Source: Magnolia sinica
Taxonomy: Eukaryota > Streptophyta > Magnoliopsida > Magnoliales > Magnoliaceae
NCBI RefSeq assembly: GCF_029962835.1
Contig: NC_080573.1
Location: 37,999,001-38,063,000 of the forward strand
Length of the DNA: 64,000 nucleotides
Direction: 5' to 3'
In this document: positions 21,666 to 33,996 of the stretch, piece after piece
Position numbering within the stretch: the stretch's first letter is position 1
How the letters are laid out: each line of letters begins with the position of its first letter
Program-made: the position numbers and the translations under genes
Notes under the pieces: model-generated
The model's input: the letters and a program-made list of their open reading frames with translations, nothing else
Database searches by the model: none
Told to the model about the DNA's origin: nothing

Positions 21666-23005
21666 GCCCATCTTGATGTAATTGTGGCCCATTGTCGAGG
21701 CCCACTTTGATATATATGAGGCCCATAGGTCGAGGGCCAATAGGATATACATAAGGCCCATTATAACTTAATTCTACCATGGTTTATGTGTTGACCTTTA
21801 TAGTGGCAGTGCCTTGTGAGCAATGGTGGTTTGATGTCCACATTGTAAGGCGATGTTGGTTAAAAGTCCGCATTGTCACTCTCCTTAGGGCCCATTGATA
21901 GGCCCATCTTTGTTTTGAGCAGAGCCCATCACCACATAACATGCTCAGTATGGATCCATAATTCATGATCATACGCATCATATGTATGCTTGATATAAGA
22001 AGTGATTGATCATAGCATATGCCTCCGGGTAGATTGTTTATGGGCTCCCTGATAGGCGAAGTTGCCCCGCATGAGTGCTCGGTACACGCAGGATTATTGC
22101 ATGTCTAATAGTATGATTCATGCACTTGCATTTGTGTGATTGTGATTACTGTATGCCCTAGCGACATCAGGACCATAGCCTCCACAGACACATCATGGGT
22201 GGCTGGATTGGATACTGAAAATATTGTTACTAAGCATCGGGGCACCATAAATGTCCCTGGGTGAAAATTCCTAAACCCGATGGTACCAGAGGATGACTCC
22301 AACGTCGAGACTGAGTGGATATATGAGCACATGAGGGCTGAATACCAGGAGGCCGCGACTCCCACTGTGTCGTGGTCGGTTGGAAAGGGGTGTGGCCTTA
22401 CTCGCCTGAGAGTAGGGGGGAATACTAGGCTAAGTTTGACCAGCTCGTAAATCCGCTATCGACGTGCTAGATAGGTATTGGCAGACTATTGGCCAGGCAG
22501 ATAGTGAGGTTTCTTATGCTCACTTGGACTGTGCGGCTAGGAGAGCGGTAGTGTCATTTGGTGTACTAAACCCCGGTGATTATCCAGAATGAGAACTGTA
22601 CTGATATATAATGAGGATTGGCATGCTTGAGTTGCATCTTACATCGCATGGCCGTGTTATGGCCGATAGCATTCATATCTTGCACCGCATAGCCTTGGTA
22701 TGGTTGATTACATTCATATACCCATCAGCATGACTCTGCATTACTCTAACCTTGTATTCTGAGCACGCTCATATGGTGCACACACTTACACCACCCTCTA
22801 AGCTTTCTATAAGCCTATCACGATCGATGCGTGCAGGTGATGCCGGGACGTAGCCGTAGCCTTCTCAGAGTTGGAGCGTGTAGTCGAGCTTTTGGAGTTT
22901 CTGTTATTATCATCATCTTGTATTTTCCTTTTATAAGCATTGTACTCAAAAGTTTTTAATCATAGTAGATTTTGTGAGCCTGGTTTCTAAGTTCGAGGCG
23001 TGACA
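21666..23005 (+). repeat. 3' tail of LTR A
   Basis: Starts with the second gccca TSD of B, has a GGCCCA block (21,666-21,770), the 'gcatcatatgtatgcttgata' tail, the conserved near-palindrome and the GGCGTGACA end. It lacks about 1 kb of the tail seen in B and C. Confidence 0.85.
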
Positions 23006-23010
23006 ATTTC

Positions 23011-23989
23011 CCAATTCCTAGCAATGAACCCAAAGAATTTACCGGACGATACCCTGAATACACACTTTGTCGGATTCATTTTCAATTACTTTTTCCTCAG
23101 TCATCGAATAATTGATAATAAGTGTTCTTGATGCACTGTATGGTTGTACGATCGTACCACCAAATCACCGATGTAGCACTCAACATGTTTATGTATTATA
23201 TCATGAAAGATATTTTACATTGCTCTCTGGTACATCGCCCAGGCATTCTTGAGCCTGAACGGCATGACCTTATAAAAGTATATTTCTAAAGTAGTCCTAA
23301 ATGGTGTGGCCTCTTCATCATTTAGCACCATATGTATTTGATTGTATCTAACGTATCCATCCATGAAGGACATGACTGCATATTTTTTCATACTGTCGAT
23401 CAATAATTTTGTTATAGGTAGTGGGAAGTCATCTCTTAGACATGATTCTTTCAGATCTATGAAGTCAACACACTCTAATTTGTCAATTATTATTCTTGAT
23501 AGGCACTATATATATTAGAGATCCACTTGGGATATTTTACTTCTCTAATGAAGTAAACTTTGATCAACTGATTTACTTCCTCCTCTATTAGTGGCACCAA
23601 ATCAGGATGGAAACTACGATGTGATTAGTTAATAAGCTTTTTCTCCTTTGAGATGTTGAGCAAGTGCATTACCACCGTTGGCTCTAAACTAGGCATTTCT
23701 TTGTATGTTCAGGCAAATACATCTTTATTTTCTTTCAACAACTCAGTATATTGGTTTACTCTTCTTCTGGGAGTCCTACACTTATGTACGTGTTTTGAGG
23801 TTCATTGTTTGTCTCCAGATTTATTTCTCATAATTCATCAATAGTTGGCTTCCCTTCGTCTTCTATATGCATTAACGTTATTCTGGGCTACTATATCTCT
23901 TCTTCAATGCTTTCATTTGTCTCCAGGTTATTTCTTTGCTAACTACCTTAAATGTGTGATCATATTTGCTTGTATGCATACAGGGGATG
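23011..23989 (-). pseudogene. Tat-type gypsy reverse transcriptase core, broken
   Basis: Minus-strand translation shows, from high to low coordinates, an upstream motif (YTELLKENKDVFAWTYKEMP), then FMDGYVRYNQIHMVLNDEEAT and YKVMPFRLKNAWAMYQRAM, then ECYIGDLVV and KFFGFIARNWE. These correspond to the RT core of Tat gypsy elements. Where the family has YVDD, this copy reads YIGD, so one catalytic aspartate is replaced by glycine. Several stops and frameshifts occur. The frame breaks off at 23,011 at LTR A and resumes at 3,833. On the right it is cut by LTR E at 23,990. The protease was not found and may be deleted. Confidence 0.85.
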
Positions 23990-24639
23990 TGTAGAGCTCG
24001 TATCCTAGACCGTACCGTTCCGAAGGCTTCCCTGGTCCTCCCGGTCAAATTCCGGTAACCCGCAACCTCTATTCGGTATTTGCACGCGACCCTAAGTCGC
24101 ATCCTGTGATTCTGAGTTTGCTCAACTTGAAACTTGTATCCTAGGGACCATGTCGTCGCCGTGGTTCCAACCTCACGTTTCACACGCCGATGTCATACCC
24201 AGGCTAGGAGTTGTGGGCCCGCATTTATTTCGAAAAAAATGCCACGCATTGCGAATTTCGATAGAATCTCTACAACCCATCACATCAATCAATCAATCAC
24301 AAGTCAAGTACACAACTCATCCCTCTCTTACCAACAAGGCATGACTCCCATCTCTCTCCCATTCCCAAAGTCAACTCTCTGTCTCTCTTCAACCATCCCT
24401 TTCTTACAACATCCATTCCTCCCATTCAATCCCTCTTACAACACCCTCTCCTCTCTCATTCTCTCCACCATTACCAAGCCTCCATGAGAGAAAAAAATCT
24501 AAGGAGAGAAAGCCTAGTGTGTGGCCCACTCCCTACCCCTAAATCATCATCTCCCCCCTTCAATCTTCATCATCTTCCATTAAAGAAGGAGCTTAGGAGA
24601 TTAGCATTCCAAGGAGCTAAAGAAGAAGGCCAATTGGTG

Positions 24640-25365
24640 GGTGATCTAGGACTTCCATTATGAATTTATTGATTTGAGGGCCCACTTGTGGTGGGACCCA
24701 TTTGTTGTATACATTGTAAGAAAGGGAGGGCCCATAGTAGCGAGGTCCCTCCCCTCCATCACTCTCTCTCTCTCTCTTTCATTTTTACGGTGGTGATGTG
24801 GCCGTGTGGCCCACCCGGATGGATCCCACCATGATGAATGTATCTTATCCATGTCGTCCGCCGAGTGGGTCCACCTGGTTGTCCGTCTGGACAGGCCCAG
24901 ATGAAGGTGAAAATACAAATATCAGCTTGATCTTACAAACTGGTGGGTCCCACACATGTGGACGCACCTTAATGTATGTGGTATTCCCACACTGTCCATC
25001 CAGACGGTGGGACCCAGCAGCACTCGGCTGTTGTAATGATGCAACAAGTTCTATAGGTCCCCTAAATCCAAGTCGTTCATCTGCTGGGACCAGCAGCTGC
25101 AACTGCTATTGAGTAACGTTAGCAAGCTCTGTGGGTCCCACTACTACATCATGTCAGTAAGTGCAGTGGCCCACCATGATGCAGTGTTGTATCTGCACCA
25201 TTCGTGCATGTGTAGCCCACCATAATGTACGTGTGGATCCTCATCGTCCATTGCTTGGACGGTGGGCCACATTATTGTATGTATTTTATCCATCCAGCCA
25301 TCTATCTAGATGCTAGAGATTTTCAAACCAAAAATAATAATAATAATAATAATAATATCATATTA

Positions 25366-25400
<35 letters not shown>

Positions 25401-25990
25401 GGTGGGCCCCATGTGGGACCCACCTGCTAACGAATTGGCTGGAGTACCCACACCAGCTATTTAGCTGATGTAGTGACATCAGCAAGTTCCGTGGGACCCA
25501 CCTCTGTTATAACCCCAGTCGTCCATCATCTAAACGGTGGGCCAGCATCCCACCTCACCAGCTATATAGCTATGTATTGATGTCAGCAGGTCCGTGGGAC
25601 CCCTGACCATGATGTATGTGTTATATCTAAGCCGTTCGTCTGTTCTAGACAGGCGAGGCCCACAATGGTGTATTGTATATGCACACTATCCATCTGAACG
25701 GTGCTACACGGACCACCCCATGATGTATGCGTTGATCCACACCGTCTATCAGGTGGACCACATTGCAGAAAATAGTGGAGGATTGAACACCTACCATTGA
25801 AACCCCTTTTAGGAGTGTAGAAGTTTTGGATCAACATGAAATTTGTTTTTCCACTTAAATCAGGTCTTTGTGACCGTATGAATAGATTGTATGGAAAAAA
25901 AACGTTATGGTGGGCCCTGGTAATTTTAAGGGTGGAAATCATTATCTCCACTGTTATTTGCGGTATGGTACAGATGATCTTCCGATGTGA
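24640..25990 (+). repeat. Foldback-MITE-like section in LTR E
   Basis: Holds diverged copies of 'atgtatgtgttgtatccacaccgtcc' and 'cacctaccattgaaacccctttt...gaccgtatgaatagatt', the same order as the foldback element at 45,440-45,840. Equivalent sections lie in A (4,740-6,410), C (15,160-17,050) and F (from 63,090). A run of TAA and TATG microsatellites is at 25,334-25,400. Confidence 0.75.
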
Positions 25991-26035
25991 TTCATTTTTT
26001 GGGTAATGCTCTAAAAAGATCTCTAAAATTGATGT

Positions 26036-26176
26036 TTATGAGGCCCATTGGTGTGGCCCATGTGATGTGGCCCACCTGATGTATATGAGGCCCATTGGTG
26101 TGGCCCATGTAATGTGGCCCACTTGATGTATATGAGGCCCATTGGTGCGGCCCATGTGATGTGGCCCACATGATAT
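26036..26176 (+). repeat. 47-bp tandem repeat, three units
   Basis: Three nearly identical copies of 'aggcccattggtgtggccca', 'tgtgatgtggcccac' and 'ctgatgtatatg' lie head to tail. Confidence 0.9.
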
Positions 26177-26221
26177 ATATATAAGGCCCATATGGCAAGG
26201 TCCGATGTGTTGTATATGAGG

Positions 26222-26400
26222 CCATTATGATGTATATTTGGCCCAAGCAATGAGGCCCATTATGATGTATATTTAGCCCAAGTAATGAGGCCCATTATGA
26301 TGTATATTTGGCCTAAGTAATGAGGCCCATTATGATGTATATTTGGCCTAAGTAATGAGGCCCGTTATGATGTATGTTTGGCCCACGTGATGAGGCCCGA
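26222..26400 (+). repeat. 35-bp tandem repeat, about five units
   Basis: Units 'aatgaggcccattatgatgt' plus 'atatttggcccaagt' repeat at 35 bp with few changes, which suggests recent slippage or unequal exchange. Confidence 0.9.
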
Positions 26401-28871
26401 TGTGATGTATATGAGGCCCGTATGATGAGGCCCATTGAAAGTATATTAGGCCCTTGTGTAAGGCCCATTGTGATGTATTTGGGGCCCATGGGTTGAGGCC
26501 CAATGTGATGTATATAAGGAAAATGAGTAAGGCCCATGAGACGTTTGTGAGGCCCTTATGTGGGGCAGAATGTGATGTATATGAGGTCCATTGTGATGTG
26601 TGATTCCACCATGATGAATGTAATGATGTTTATGGCGGGCCATGCCTTAGGAGCAATGATGGTTTAATGACCACGTTGTAAGAGCAATAATGGTTAAATG
26701 TCTGCATTGTAACTCTCCCTAGGGCCCATTGTTAGGCCCAAACTTGTGTGTGTAGGGCGTCTAGGCCCATCTTCGTTATGAAGATAGTTCATCACCATAT
26801 AACATGCTTAGTATAACTTCATGATTCATACCCATAAGTATCATATGTATACTTGATATGAGGAGTGATTGATAATAGCATATGTTATTGGGTAGATTGT
26901 TTATGAGGCTCACTGATGGGAGTTGTCCACATGAGCACGTGGTACGCGCATAATTACTGCATGACTGGACGGGGTGATTCATGCATCTCGCATCTGTGTG
27001 ACATGATTACTGTATGTCCTAGTGACATCAGGGCTATGGCCTCCACTGGCATATCATGGATGGCATGTTCAGACACCGAAAATACTATTATTAGCATTGA
27101 GGCACCATAGATGTCCCTAGGTGAAAATACCTAAACCTGACAGTACTGAAAGATGCTCCAACGTCGAAACTGAGTAGATACATGAGCGCACGAGGGCCGA
27201 AACTAGGAGGCCGCGTCTCCCACTATGTCATGGTCAGTTAGAAGGGGGTGTGGCCTTACCCACCCGAGGGTAGGGGGCATTACTAGGCTGAGTATGACTA
27301 ACTCGTAAATGGGTCTGCTATAGGCATGCTGGATATGTATTGGCAGGCTATTGGTTAGGCGGATAGTGAGGTTTATTACACTCACTTGGACTGCGCGCCT
27401 GGAAAAGGGGCAGTATCATTTGGAGTGTACTAAATCCCGGTGATTATCCAAAATGAGAACTGTACTGATATTTGATGCTCTAGTGATAAGCTGCATTGAT
27501 ATGTGAATTCAGATGAGGATTGGTATGCTTAAGTTGCATCTCGCATCACATGACCTTGGTATGGCCGACATTATTGACGCCTTGCAGCGCATGGCCTTGA
27601 TATGGCCGATAGCATTCATGCGTTGCATCGCATAGCCTTGCTATGGCTGATAGTGTTCATGGATTTGCCAGTATATTCTGTATTACTCTGATATTACATT
27701 CTGATATGACCGATAACATTCATGCCTTGCATCACATAACCTTGGTACAGCTGATAGTGTTCATGGGTTTGCCAACATATTTCGCATTACTCTGATATTG
27801 CATTTTGAGCACACTTATATTGCGCATACACTCTCACCACCCTCTAAGCTTTCTATAAGCTTATGCATAATTGATGCGTGCAGGTGACACTAGGACGCCG
27901 CAGCAGCATTGGAATTGGAGCGTGCAGTGGACTTCTGGAGCTTCCGATTCTGTTATTGTATTTCCCTTTATGCGTATTGTACCTTAAAGTTTTTTTATCA
28001 TAGTGGATTTTGTGATGGTGTCTTGGTTATTGTTCATGGGTTATGCTTATGGTTATACTTGTTACGGAATAAATTCATGCTGAAAAATCCTCCTTATAGG
28101 ATCCTAGGATCAAAACCTGGTATATGGGTGCCGGGAGCAGAGAATGGGGTACTACGGAGGCTGTCGGCGCCGGATTCGATGATCAAGAATTTTGTGAGCC
28201 CGGTTTCCGAGTATGGGGCGTGATAGGATGCCCCTCTGCCCGTAAAACTTTTCCATTTCTTTCCATCTAATGATACGTCCATCTAACCATCTATATGCTT
28301 AAAACATTTGCCCATCAATACATCCCACCACCAAATTGGTCGTCCATCTTGCTAAGTTGTATGGCCACCTACAATCCTACCCGTTTATTTGACCACATAC
28401 CTAACGTGGGGTCCATAATAATGGTGTACATGCCACTTCTTCTAAAAATCACCATTCATCACCATTTTTGTTTAACCCATCCTCATACTATCCGTCCATC
28501 TATCTGTGCATCCATCCATCCATGCATGCATCATATCTCACATACTATCTACAACCATCACATGTACACACACATTTCACACATGTGGCATGCATGCACC
28601 ATATGCATACACCTCATGTCCACACACATGACACAAATTTGACACACATGCAACACACGTGAGTGTAAGCAAGACCACGTGCTTGCACATGTTTTAAATG
28701 AAAAAAGAAAAGAAAAGAAAAGGAAAACTGATGAAATGAAACATAAGGGAGTAATGACATATGTTCTCTTTCACATGTATTACATGTGTGAAAGAGTATC
28801 ATAAAATAAAGATGTTGAGAGATTGGGAAGTGTGGAGGTGGTTTGACATAAGATGCGAAGAGAGAGAAGAC

Positions 28872-28884
<13 letters not shown>

Positions 28885-28935
<51 letters not shown>
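28885..28935. repeat. (TG)n microsatellite
   Basis: Pure TG run of about 25 repeats, flanked by TA and GA repeats. Confidence 0.95.
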
Positions 28936-28938
<3 letters not shown>

Positions 28939-29296
28939 GAGAGAGAGAGGCATGCTCACCTATGCACCTATGCACATGCGCACCTTTGCACACGTGTCAT
29001 GGGCATCTAATCCGAACGGTCCATAAGATGCGGAATCCCATGAAACCCCAGGGGATGAATTTTCACCCTGATCTAAGATTCTTGTGGGCCATAGCAAAGA
29101 GAAATGCAAATCAAGGGAAGAAACTGTTTTCAATTTTCATGGCCCACCAAAGTTTTGGTTCAAAGTAAAAATTGGTACCAGGGGGTTTCATGAGGTTCTG
29201 TTGTCGTTTAGATTTTCCTGACTCATCACGCATGATGAGTTCTCAAAAAAGTTCGTAGGACTTCCGTGCGAACTGGTTCGCAACTGAGCATTTCAC

Positions 29297-29307
29297 TATA
29301 TATATAT

Positions 29308-29392
<85 letters not shown>
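29297..29392. repeat. (TA)n microsatellite
   Basis: About 47 TA repeats with one GA interruption, followed by GA and GAAA-rich sequence to about 29,530. Confidence 0.95.
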
Positions 29393-29394
<2 letters not shown>

Positions 29395-31012
29395 AGGCAC
29401 TTTCTAGATTCATGTGAGAAGGAGATTGAGAGAGAGAGAGAGAGAAAGAAAAAGGTAGTGAGAGAGAGAGAAAGGAAGAAAAAAAAAGAGAAAAGGAAGA
29501 GAGAAAGAAAGAGAAGAAAAAAAAGGATAAAATTAAAATAAAAAGTGAGTTTTCTCTCACTTGAGTTTTATTTATTTATTTGTTTGTTTGTTTGTTTGTT
29601 CGTTTATTTCTTAGAATTAAATTCATTTCATTACCTTTAAAATTCCTTTTATTTTTATATGAATGATTCAATATATTTTATTTATTTATTTACTCATCTT
29701 AGTTATTATTGATTTATTTATTTGTTTTTTTTATTAATTTGTGTTTATTTACCATTTTTTTTCAATTTTTGTTTATTTACCAAATTTTTTATTATATGTC
29801 ATTTGGATTTTATTATTTATTTAGTTGTTTTTTTTTAAGTATCATGCTTTAATTCAACTTTAAATTTGGATTATTATTAACCGTGGATTGATAATTCTTT
29901 TATTATTTTTTTGGATACGCTTAAAAAAAATAAAAAATCAGTATTTAGATTTTTTAAATTAAAACTATTATAGAAATTTTGAATTCATATAGGATTTTTC
30001 ATACTCTTGGATCTGATTGATAGTGTTGCATAATTATTTTCTACATGGAACTTTAATAATGTACGAACGGATACAATGATTAGAAATATCTTGTCTTTAG
30101 AAATATTTTGCTCGTAAAAAATTAAAATCATATATCCTTCGAACAGTTTTTAGAACACTAGAAAATAGGTGGGGCGATCAAGTCCTCTGGGTTGAAAATA
30201 CCTAAAGTAAAAATAAGTGGGGAAACTTAGACCATTAGGTTGAAAGTCCCAGAATCCCAACCGGTACCTCTTAGAACCTCTACAGTACCCTTTGGATGGG
30301 TGAGCACGTCAGGATTGCAAAAGGTTCCTGTTATCAGGTTCGGTAGGGTAGTAGTCTAACCAGCTAACATACAAATGGGTCCCTCACCAAATACCCTTTG
30401 AATGGGTGAGCATGTCACACAAAAGGTTCTCATCGCCAGGTTAGGTGTTGTATTGGTGCGGGTATTGGCCAACTGGTGTAAATTGGCCCTGGTTTTAAAA
30501 AGGAATAAATTGTACTAATCATTATGAGTTATGACATATGTTGATTCCATTCATTTTTCAAAAAAAAAAAATACATTGAAAAATCTTGTATATAACATCT
30601 CTATCTAGTTGCTTTACATAAATAGGTATTGTACTTTTAATACATTTTATTCAATAGTATGAGGTTATTTTTGAAACCTGTGTTGAGGTTACTCACTAGG
30701 CTTCGCAGTTTACCCTGTTAGGATTTTAAATTTTCAATATCAAGATTTCATGGAGGAGCTTAAAGAGATTTACTTTTATATTTAGATTTATTTTTCAGTT
30801 CTCTAACATTTTTCAAATAAGTTATAATGAACATTTAGTATGATAATATAATGATGACATGTGTTGATTCATGAGTTTGGTTATAATCTTCAATAGTTGA
30901 GACATGGATAATTCATTTTATTTTTAAATAGTTTTTTATTTGTTAAAATTTTAGATGGTTATATTTTATGAATGAGAATTATTTTGTTAATATATATGTG
31001 GATTATGAAATT

Positions 31013-31110
31013 TAAACATACAAAATATAAGTCATGCCTTCAGGTACGAAACCGGGGTTGGATATGCCCAGGTGCTGGATTTCGGGGCATGACTTATATT
31101 TTGTATGTTT
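31013..31110. repeat. Perfect 25-bp inverted repeat with 48-bp loop
   Basis: The left arm aaacatacaaaatataagtc + atgcc is the exact reverse complement of the right arm ggcatgacttatattttgta + tgttt. The arms border an LTR-3'-end-like sequence and lie at the junction with Tat coding sequence. Confidence 0.9.
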
Positions 31111-31114
31111 AACT

Positions 31115-31430
31115 TATTTTTCGCAGATATAGTAAGTGACCATGATCAGTCGATTATGTTCCTTCTTGCCTAACATCGAGTCATCGTCAAAATATGTAAT
31201 AACGGGCATACAGTTGGCTTCCTTTATCTCTTTGGATATAACATTCTACTCTATATTGCCATCCTTTTTTGCTTCTGTATTTTCCATTTCGGTGAGCAAT
31301 GCTTCTCTCACTCCGTTATCTGGCGGGAGTTTCTGGACAAGCGCAACGCGTCATATATACTCAGCCAAGTAGGGATCCTTTTTAAGTGACTTATGACATC
31401 GCAAGTCACCTCAGTAACTAGTGAGACTTT
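31115..31430 (-). pseudogene. Tat-type gag-pol linker, start of protease region
   Basis: Minus strand reads MTEVTCDVISHLKRIPTWLS and YDALRLS, then ITYFDDDSMLGKKEHNRLIM and VTYYICEK. Both motifs are well known just before the aspartic protease of Tat gypsy elements (HLKRIPA.LS.YDAL; ITF.D.D...G..HN.PL.VT). The protease DGGS/DDGSAVNIL motif should follow but the frame stops at segment G. In-frame stops are present. Confidence 0.75.
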
Positions 31431-31859
31431 AGTACATAATGTTTCATCTCCTTAATTTCTTTCATCATATGAAGACTCTTTCTCAAAGACTTTCTAGAGC
31501 CTATCCTTATGCTATTGTAAAACCTTTCTTTCTCAGAGGACTTGTTACCTTCTTCCCTAAGCGTAATGTTACTACAACTGTTTTCTGGGTGAAATTTGAT
31601 GGAGAACTAACTGGCTCCGTTGTTGGTTTTATAGCATTTACATTACAACTTTCATAGTATTTTCTTATCAATACCTTTAACAATTTTTAAAGCATATTTG
31701 TCAACTCTACACACCTTAGGAGCAATTCATACTTGAGGGTGGTTCCTTGGATACATTCTTTTACCATAGTCGCCTTAGATATAGGTAATGAGAGATAGCA
31801 TGAGTGTACATTCCACCACCGTAAAATGAAATCCAATATATCTTCTCCAGGATACTGGG

Positions 31860-32570
31860 TAGTTCATCTTAGCTGTGTTCTCAGAATCCGAGTATTATAC
31901 TTGTAAAATTACAGGATGAAGGCTTCTTTCATCTCTTCCTAAGATTGAAAAACTCCCACCGGTAAGGCCAGATATCATGCTATAGCCTCACTAGTCATCA
32001 CCAACAAATATAAAAAATTTCTCAATAGGTAGTTTTTTGAAACATTTCCTCGAAAATAAGCTAGTTTCTTATAGGAGATCAAGTGTTCCAACGGTGATTG
32101 TGTACCCTGTTCGTACAACATGAACTTTAGAAATTCGAGAATCTGCTTGATTCTAGTAGATTGTATCATCCTAAACGGCTGAGATAATGTCACAGTCAAT
32201 ACATGTTGTACTTGTCTTGCATTCGCTTTGTTGAAGAAATATCAGCGGGCAGTGACTTCTGAATATTTAACCTCACATTCGTTGCTTCTTTCATCAAACT
32301 GAAAAGTGTGTGGGGTTCATGTATTTCCTCCATATGTAATAATATGCTCCTTGCACATTACTCGGCCATAAGAATCTCCAGATATTCAACTAGTTTATAC
32401 GAACTGCTAACAACATTTCTCCATTTTAACACATATCGGTAGGAGCATTTTTCTGTACTAGCTTTCCATCTTACCAATTCTGCTAGGGTCATAACTCTTC
32501 TTAACAAAAAAGAATCACAGCAGGAATAAGTCGCAAGCTTGTTTCCAATCGGTGACTTTTTCCATTGCAC
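31860..32570 (-). pseudogene. Second gag-like core of the Tat region
   Basis: Minus-strand pieces read ...RRVMTLAELVRWK, YVLKWRNV, then SPLEHLISY, NYLLRNFLYLLVMTSEAIAWY and LALPVG. They match the retrotransposon gag layout (start of core with .P.EHL..Y, then LLR.F..SL...A..WY..LP). A separate gag core and a CCHC-like segment lie upstream at 32,803-33,996, so two gag-like blocks follow one another. This may reflect a second related element or a rearrangement. Frames are broken. Confidence 0.55.
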
Positions 32571-32802
32571 CCGACTCGAACCATAGCTTTGCAGGGCCTA
32601 CTAGAGATTCACCAAACTGTTCCAATAAATAGTTTTTACTGAGGTCTCTCAGATTGTTCTATCTAATGTATTATATCAAATGCACTATGGGAGACTCTAT
32701 TCCAGAGAATAAGATTTTCCCAATCTTAGGTATCTTTTCAGCCATACGACACCTTAATAGGTAGCGAGGCTTTGACCCTAAGACTGTTTCTATTCTCTTT
32801 CA

Positions 32803-33111
32803 TCAACGATCATCGAGAACCTTGACTATGGCCATGCTTTGTTCTATATACTTTTTGGAAAGAGTTTTCATTAGTTTTTCTTTTCTCACTTCTGAATTAG
32901 ATACTTTCGAAAGAGAAGCAGAAAATGTTGCGTGAAATATGTTCCATGTGGGTATCATGTTTACCATAGCCTTCTTGCCCCATTCCTTATCCTTTTCTAT
33001 TACAATTTCATCTCGGTTCACCATCTTTTGGAGTATGTTCTTAATAGTATAACAGTTTTTGATCAAGTGACCAAGCATACGATGGTGATGATAATAATTT
33101 TTTTCCTTCAT
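32803..33111 (-). pseudogene. Tat gag zinc-knuckle-like segment
   Basis: Minus strand reads NYYHHHRMLGHLIKNCYTIK followed by NILQKMV. In Tat gag this position holds YC.YH...GH.T..C..LK..I, a cysteine-histidine segment. Here the first cysteine is replaced by histidine (HHHR) while GH and NC are kept. It follows the gag core at 33,480-33,996. Confidence 0.6.
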
Positions 33112-33479
33112 CTTTCAATCCTCTTCAGGGCATTTTGGCTAGGTTAACTCGATCATCCCTATGGCCAATAACTACTTCATTATAGGGAGTACACCTTCTT
33201 TTTCAAATGCATATCCCTCATGGTCGTCATATCGTCTGGGAAGTTTATCTGTCGTTCTGTAGGCATAATGGCCTCTACTCTCTCTTCTACCATCTTTTTG
33301 TTTGTGTTGATAATCTTCTCTCTTTTTCTTTTTATTGGCAATGTTTCTATCACCTTGATGGAGCCCCGACCCATTGTCTTTGTCTGAAAGGCGGGCATTT
33401 TTCTACTCATGATTTCAAGAGCATGGGCTTTGGTGGCAAGGTCACAAAAAGTCTGTATATCGGCACTCGTTAGGACGAA

Positions 33480-33996
33480 TGTTACTCCTGGTTCCATAGA
33501 GCCCAAAGACATTTTACATGCTCGGACTCTCCTGAGAGTTGTTGACATGACGCTCCTAGGATCTTCCATTGGTCGATGAACTTCTTGACTGGTTCACCTT
33601 CTCGCTATCAAACATAAGCCAACTCAACTAGGCTAATGTCTCTATCAGATGAGAAATTTTTCGCCATAAAGGCGTCTTGCATCTGATCCCATGTACGTAT
33701 GGATTCTGGTGCTAAGGTTAATACCATTTAAATGTCTTTCTTGTCAAGGATGACCCGAACAACCATAAACAATATTGTGGGACTATAGAGAAATTCCCCA
33801 TGGTTGTGATGAAGTGCATCAGGTGTTCTTCCGATGACCCATCTCCGCTAAACTTTGAAATTTGGATATTTGAAGTTTGTAGGGAATAATATGCCTTCAA
33901 TCTCATGGGTATATGGTGTTTGAAATCGAAATCTTCATCTATGCTCTCTGTCTCTTTCCAGATGGACAGCTTCAATGACCACTTGCCAGATTTCAT
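33480..33996 (-). pseudogene. Tat gag core
   Basis: Minus strand gives HIPMRLKAYYSL, ISKFSGDGSSEEHLMHFITT, then CLWLFGSSLTRKTFKWY. Further down it gives TWDQMQDAFMAKNFSSDRDI and PVKKFIDQWKIL. These fit the plant gypsy gag domain (F.P..Y.G..DP.EH...F...., F..SL.G.A..W...L). Frameshifts occur near 33,600-33,720, so it is a relic. Confidence 0.75.

Larger units (their letters stand above)
3834..23005 (+). mobile_element. Solo LTR A, giant Ty3/gypsy-like LTR carrying nested insertions B, C and D
   Basis: The left end is TGTAAGACCC and the right end is GGCGTGACA. It is flanked by attcc (3,829-3,833) and atttc (23,006-23,010), a 5-bp duplication with one change. It splits the Tat RT frame. A's own sequence is 3,834-6,449 and 21,666-23,005, about 3.95 kb after removing LTR B and one copy of B's TSD. 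I see no coding domain, PBS or second LTR of its own, so I call it a solo LTR. An unusually long non-autonomous element remains possible. Orientation is inferred from similarity of its ends to LTR D, which has a TATA box on the plus strand. Confidence 0.85.
23990..28225 (+). mobile_element. Solo LTR E, 4.24 kb
   Basis: Starts TGTAGAGCTCGTATCC, a variant of the family TGTAAGACCCGTATCC, and ends GGGGCGTGATA (final CA mutated to TA). TSDs ggatg are perfect (23,985-23,989 and 28,226-28,230). It carries the head, CT run, foldback-like section, GGCCCA arrays and the 3' tail, with no coding domain. Confidence 0.9.
28231..31110. mobile_element. LTR-like segment G, boundaries uncertain
   Basis: The block 30,170-30,500 has 'gggttgaaaatacctaaa', 'gggtgagcacgtcaggattg', 'ccagctaacatacaaatggg' and resembles the 3' tail of the giant LTR family ('gggtgaaaattcctaaac', 'gaccagctcgtaaatggg'). 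The segment ends 'ggatttcggggcatgac', similar to GGGGCGTGACA. To the right, minus-strand Tat coding begins at about 31,115, so G interrupts the Tat element. I could not fix TG...CA ends or a TSD. The interior holds long TG, TA and GA microsatellites and an AT-rich stretch (29,560-30,160) with no gene. Confidence 0.5.

Noticed and set aside
3834-23005. Reading LTR A as one intact 19-kb autonomous element
   Set aside because: No pol or gag domain lies between its ends apart from nested LTRs, and the TSDs of B, C and D account for the extra length.
28761-29560. Frames of 135 and 105 codons
   Set aside because: They run through TG, TA and GA microsatellites, giving runs of cysteine-valine, tyrosine-isoleucine and arginine-glutamate.
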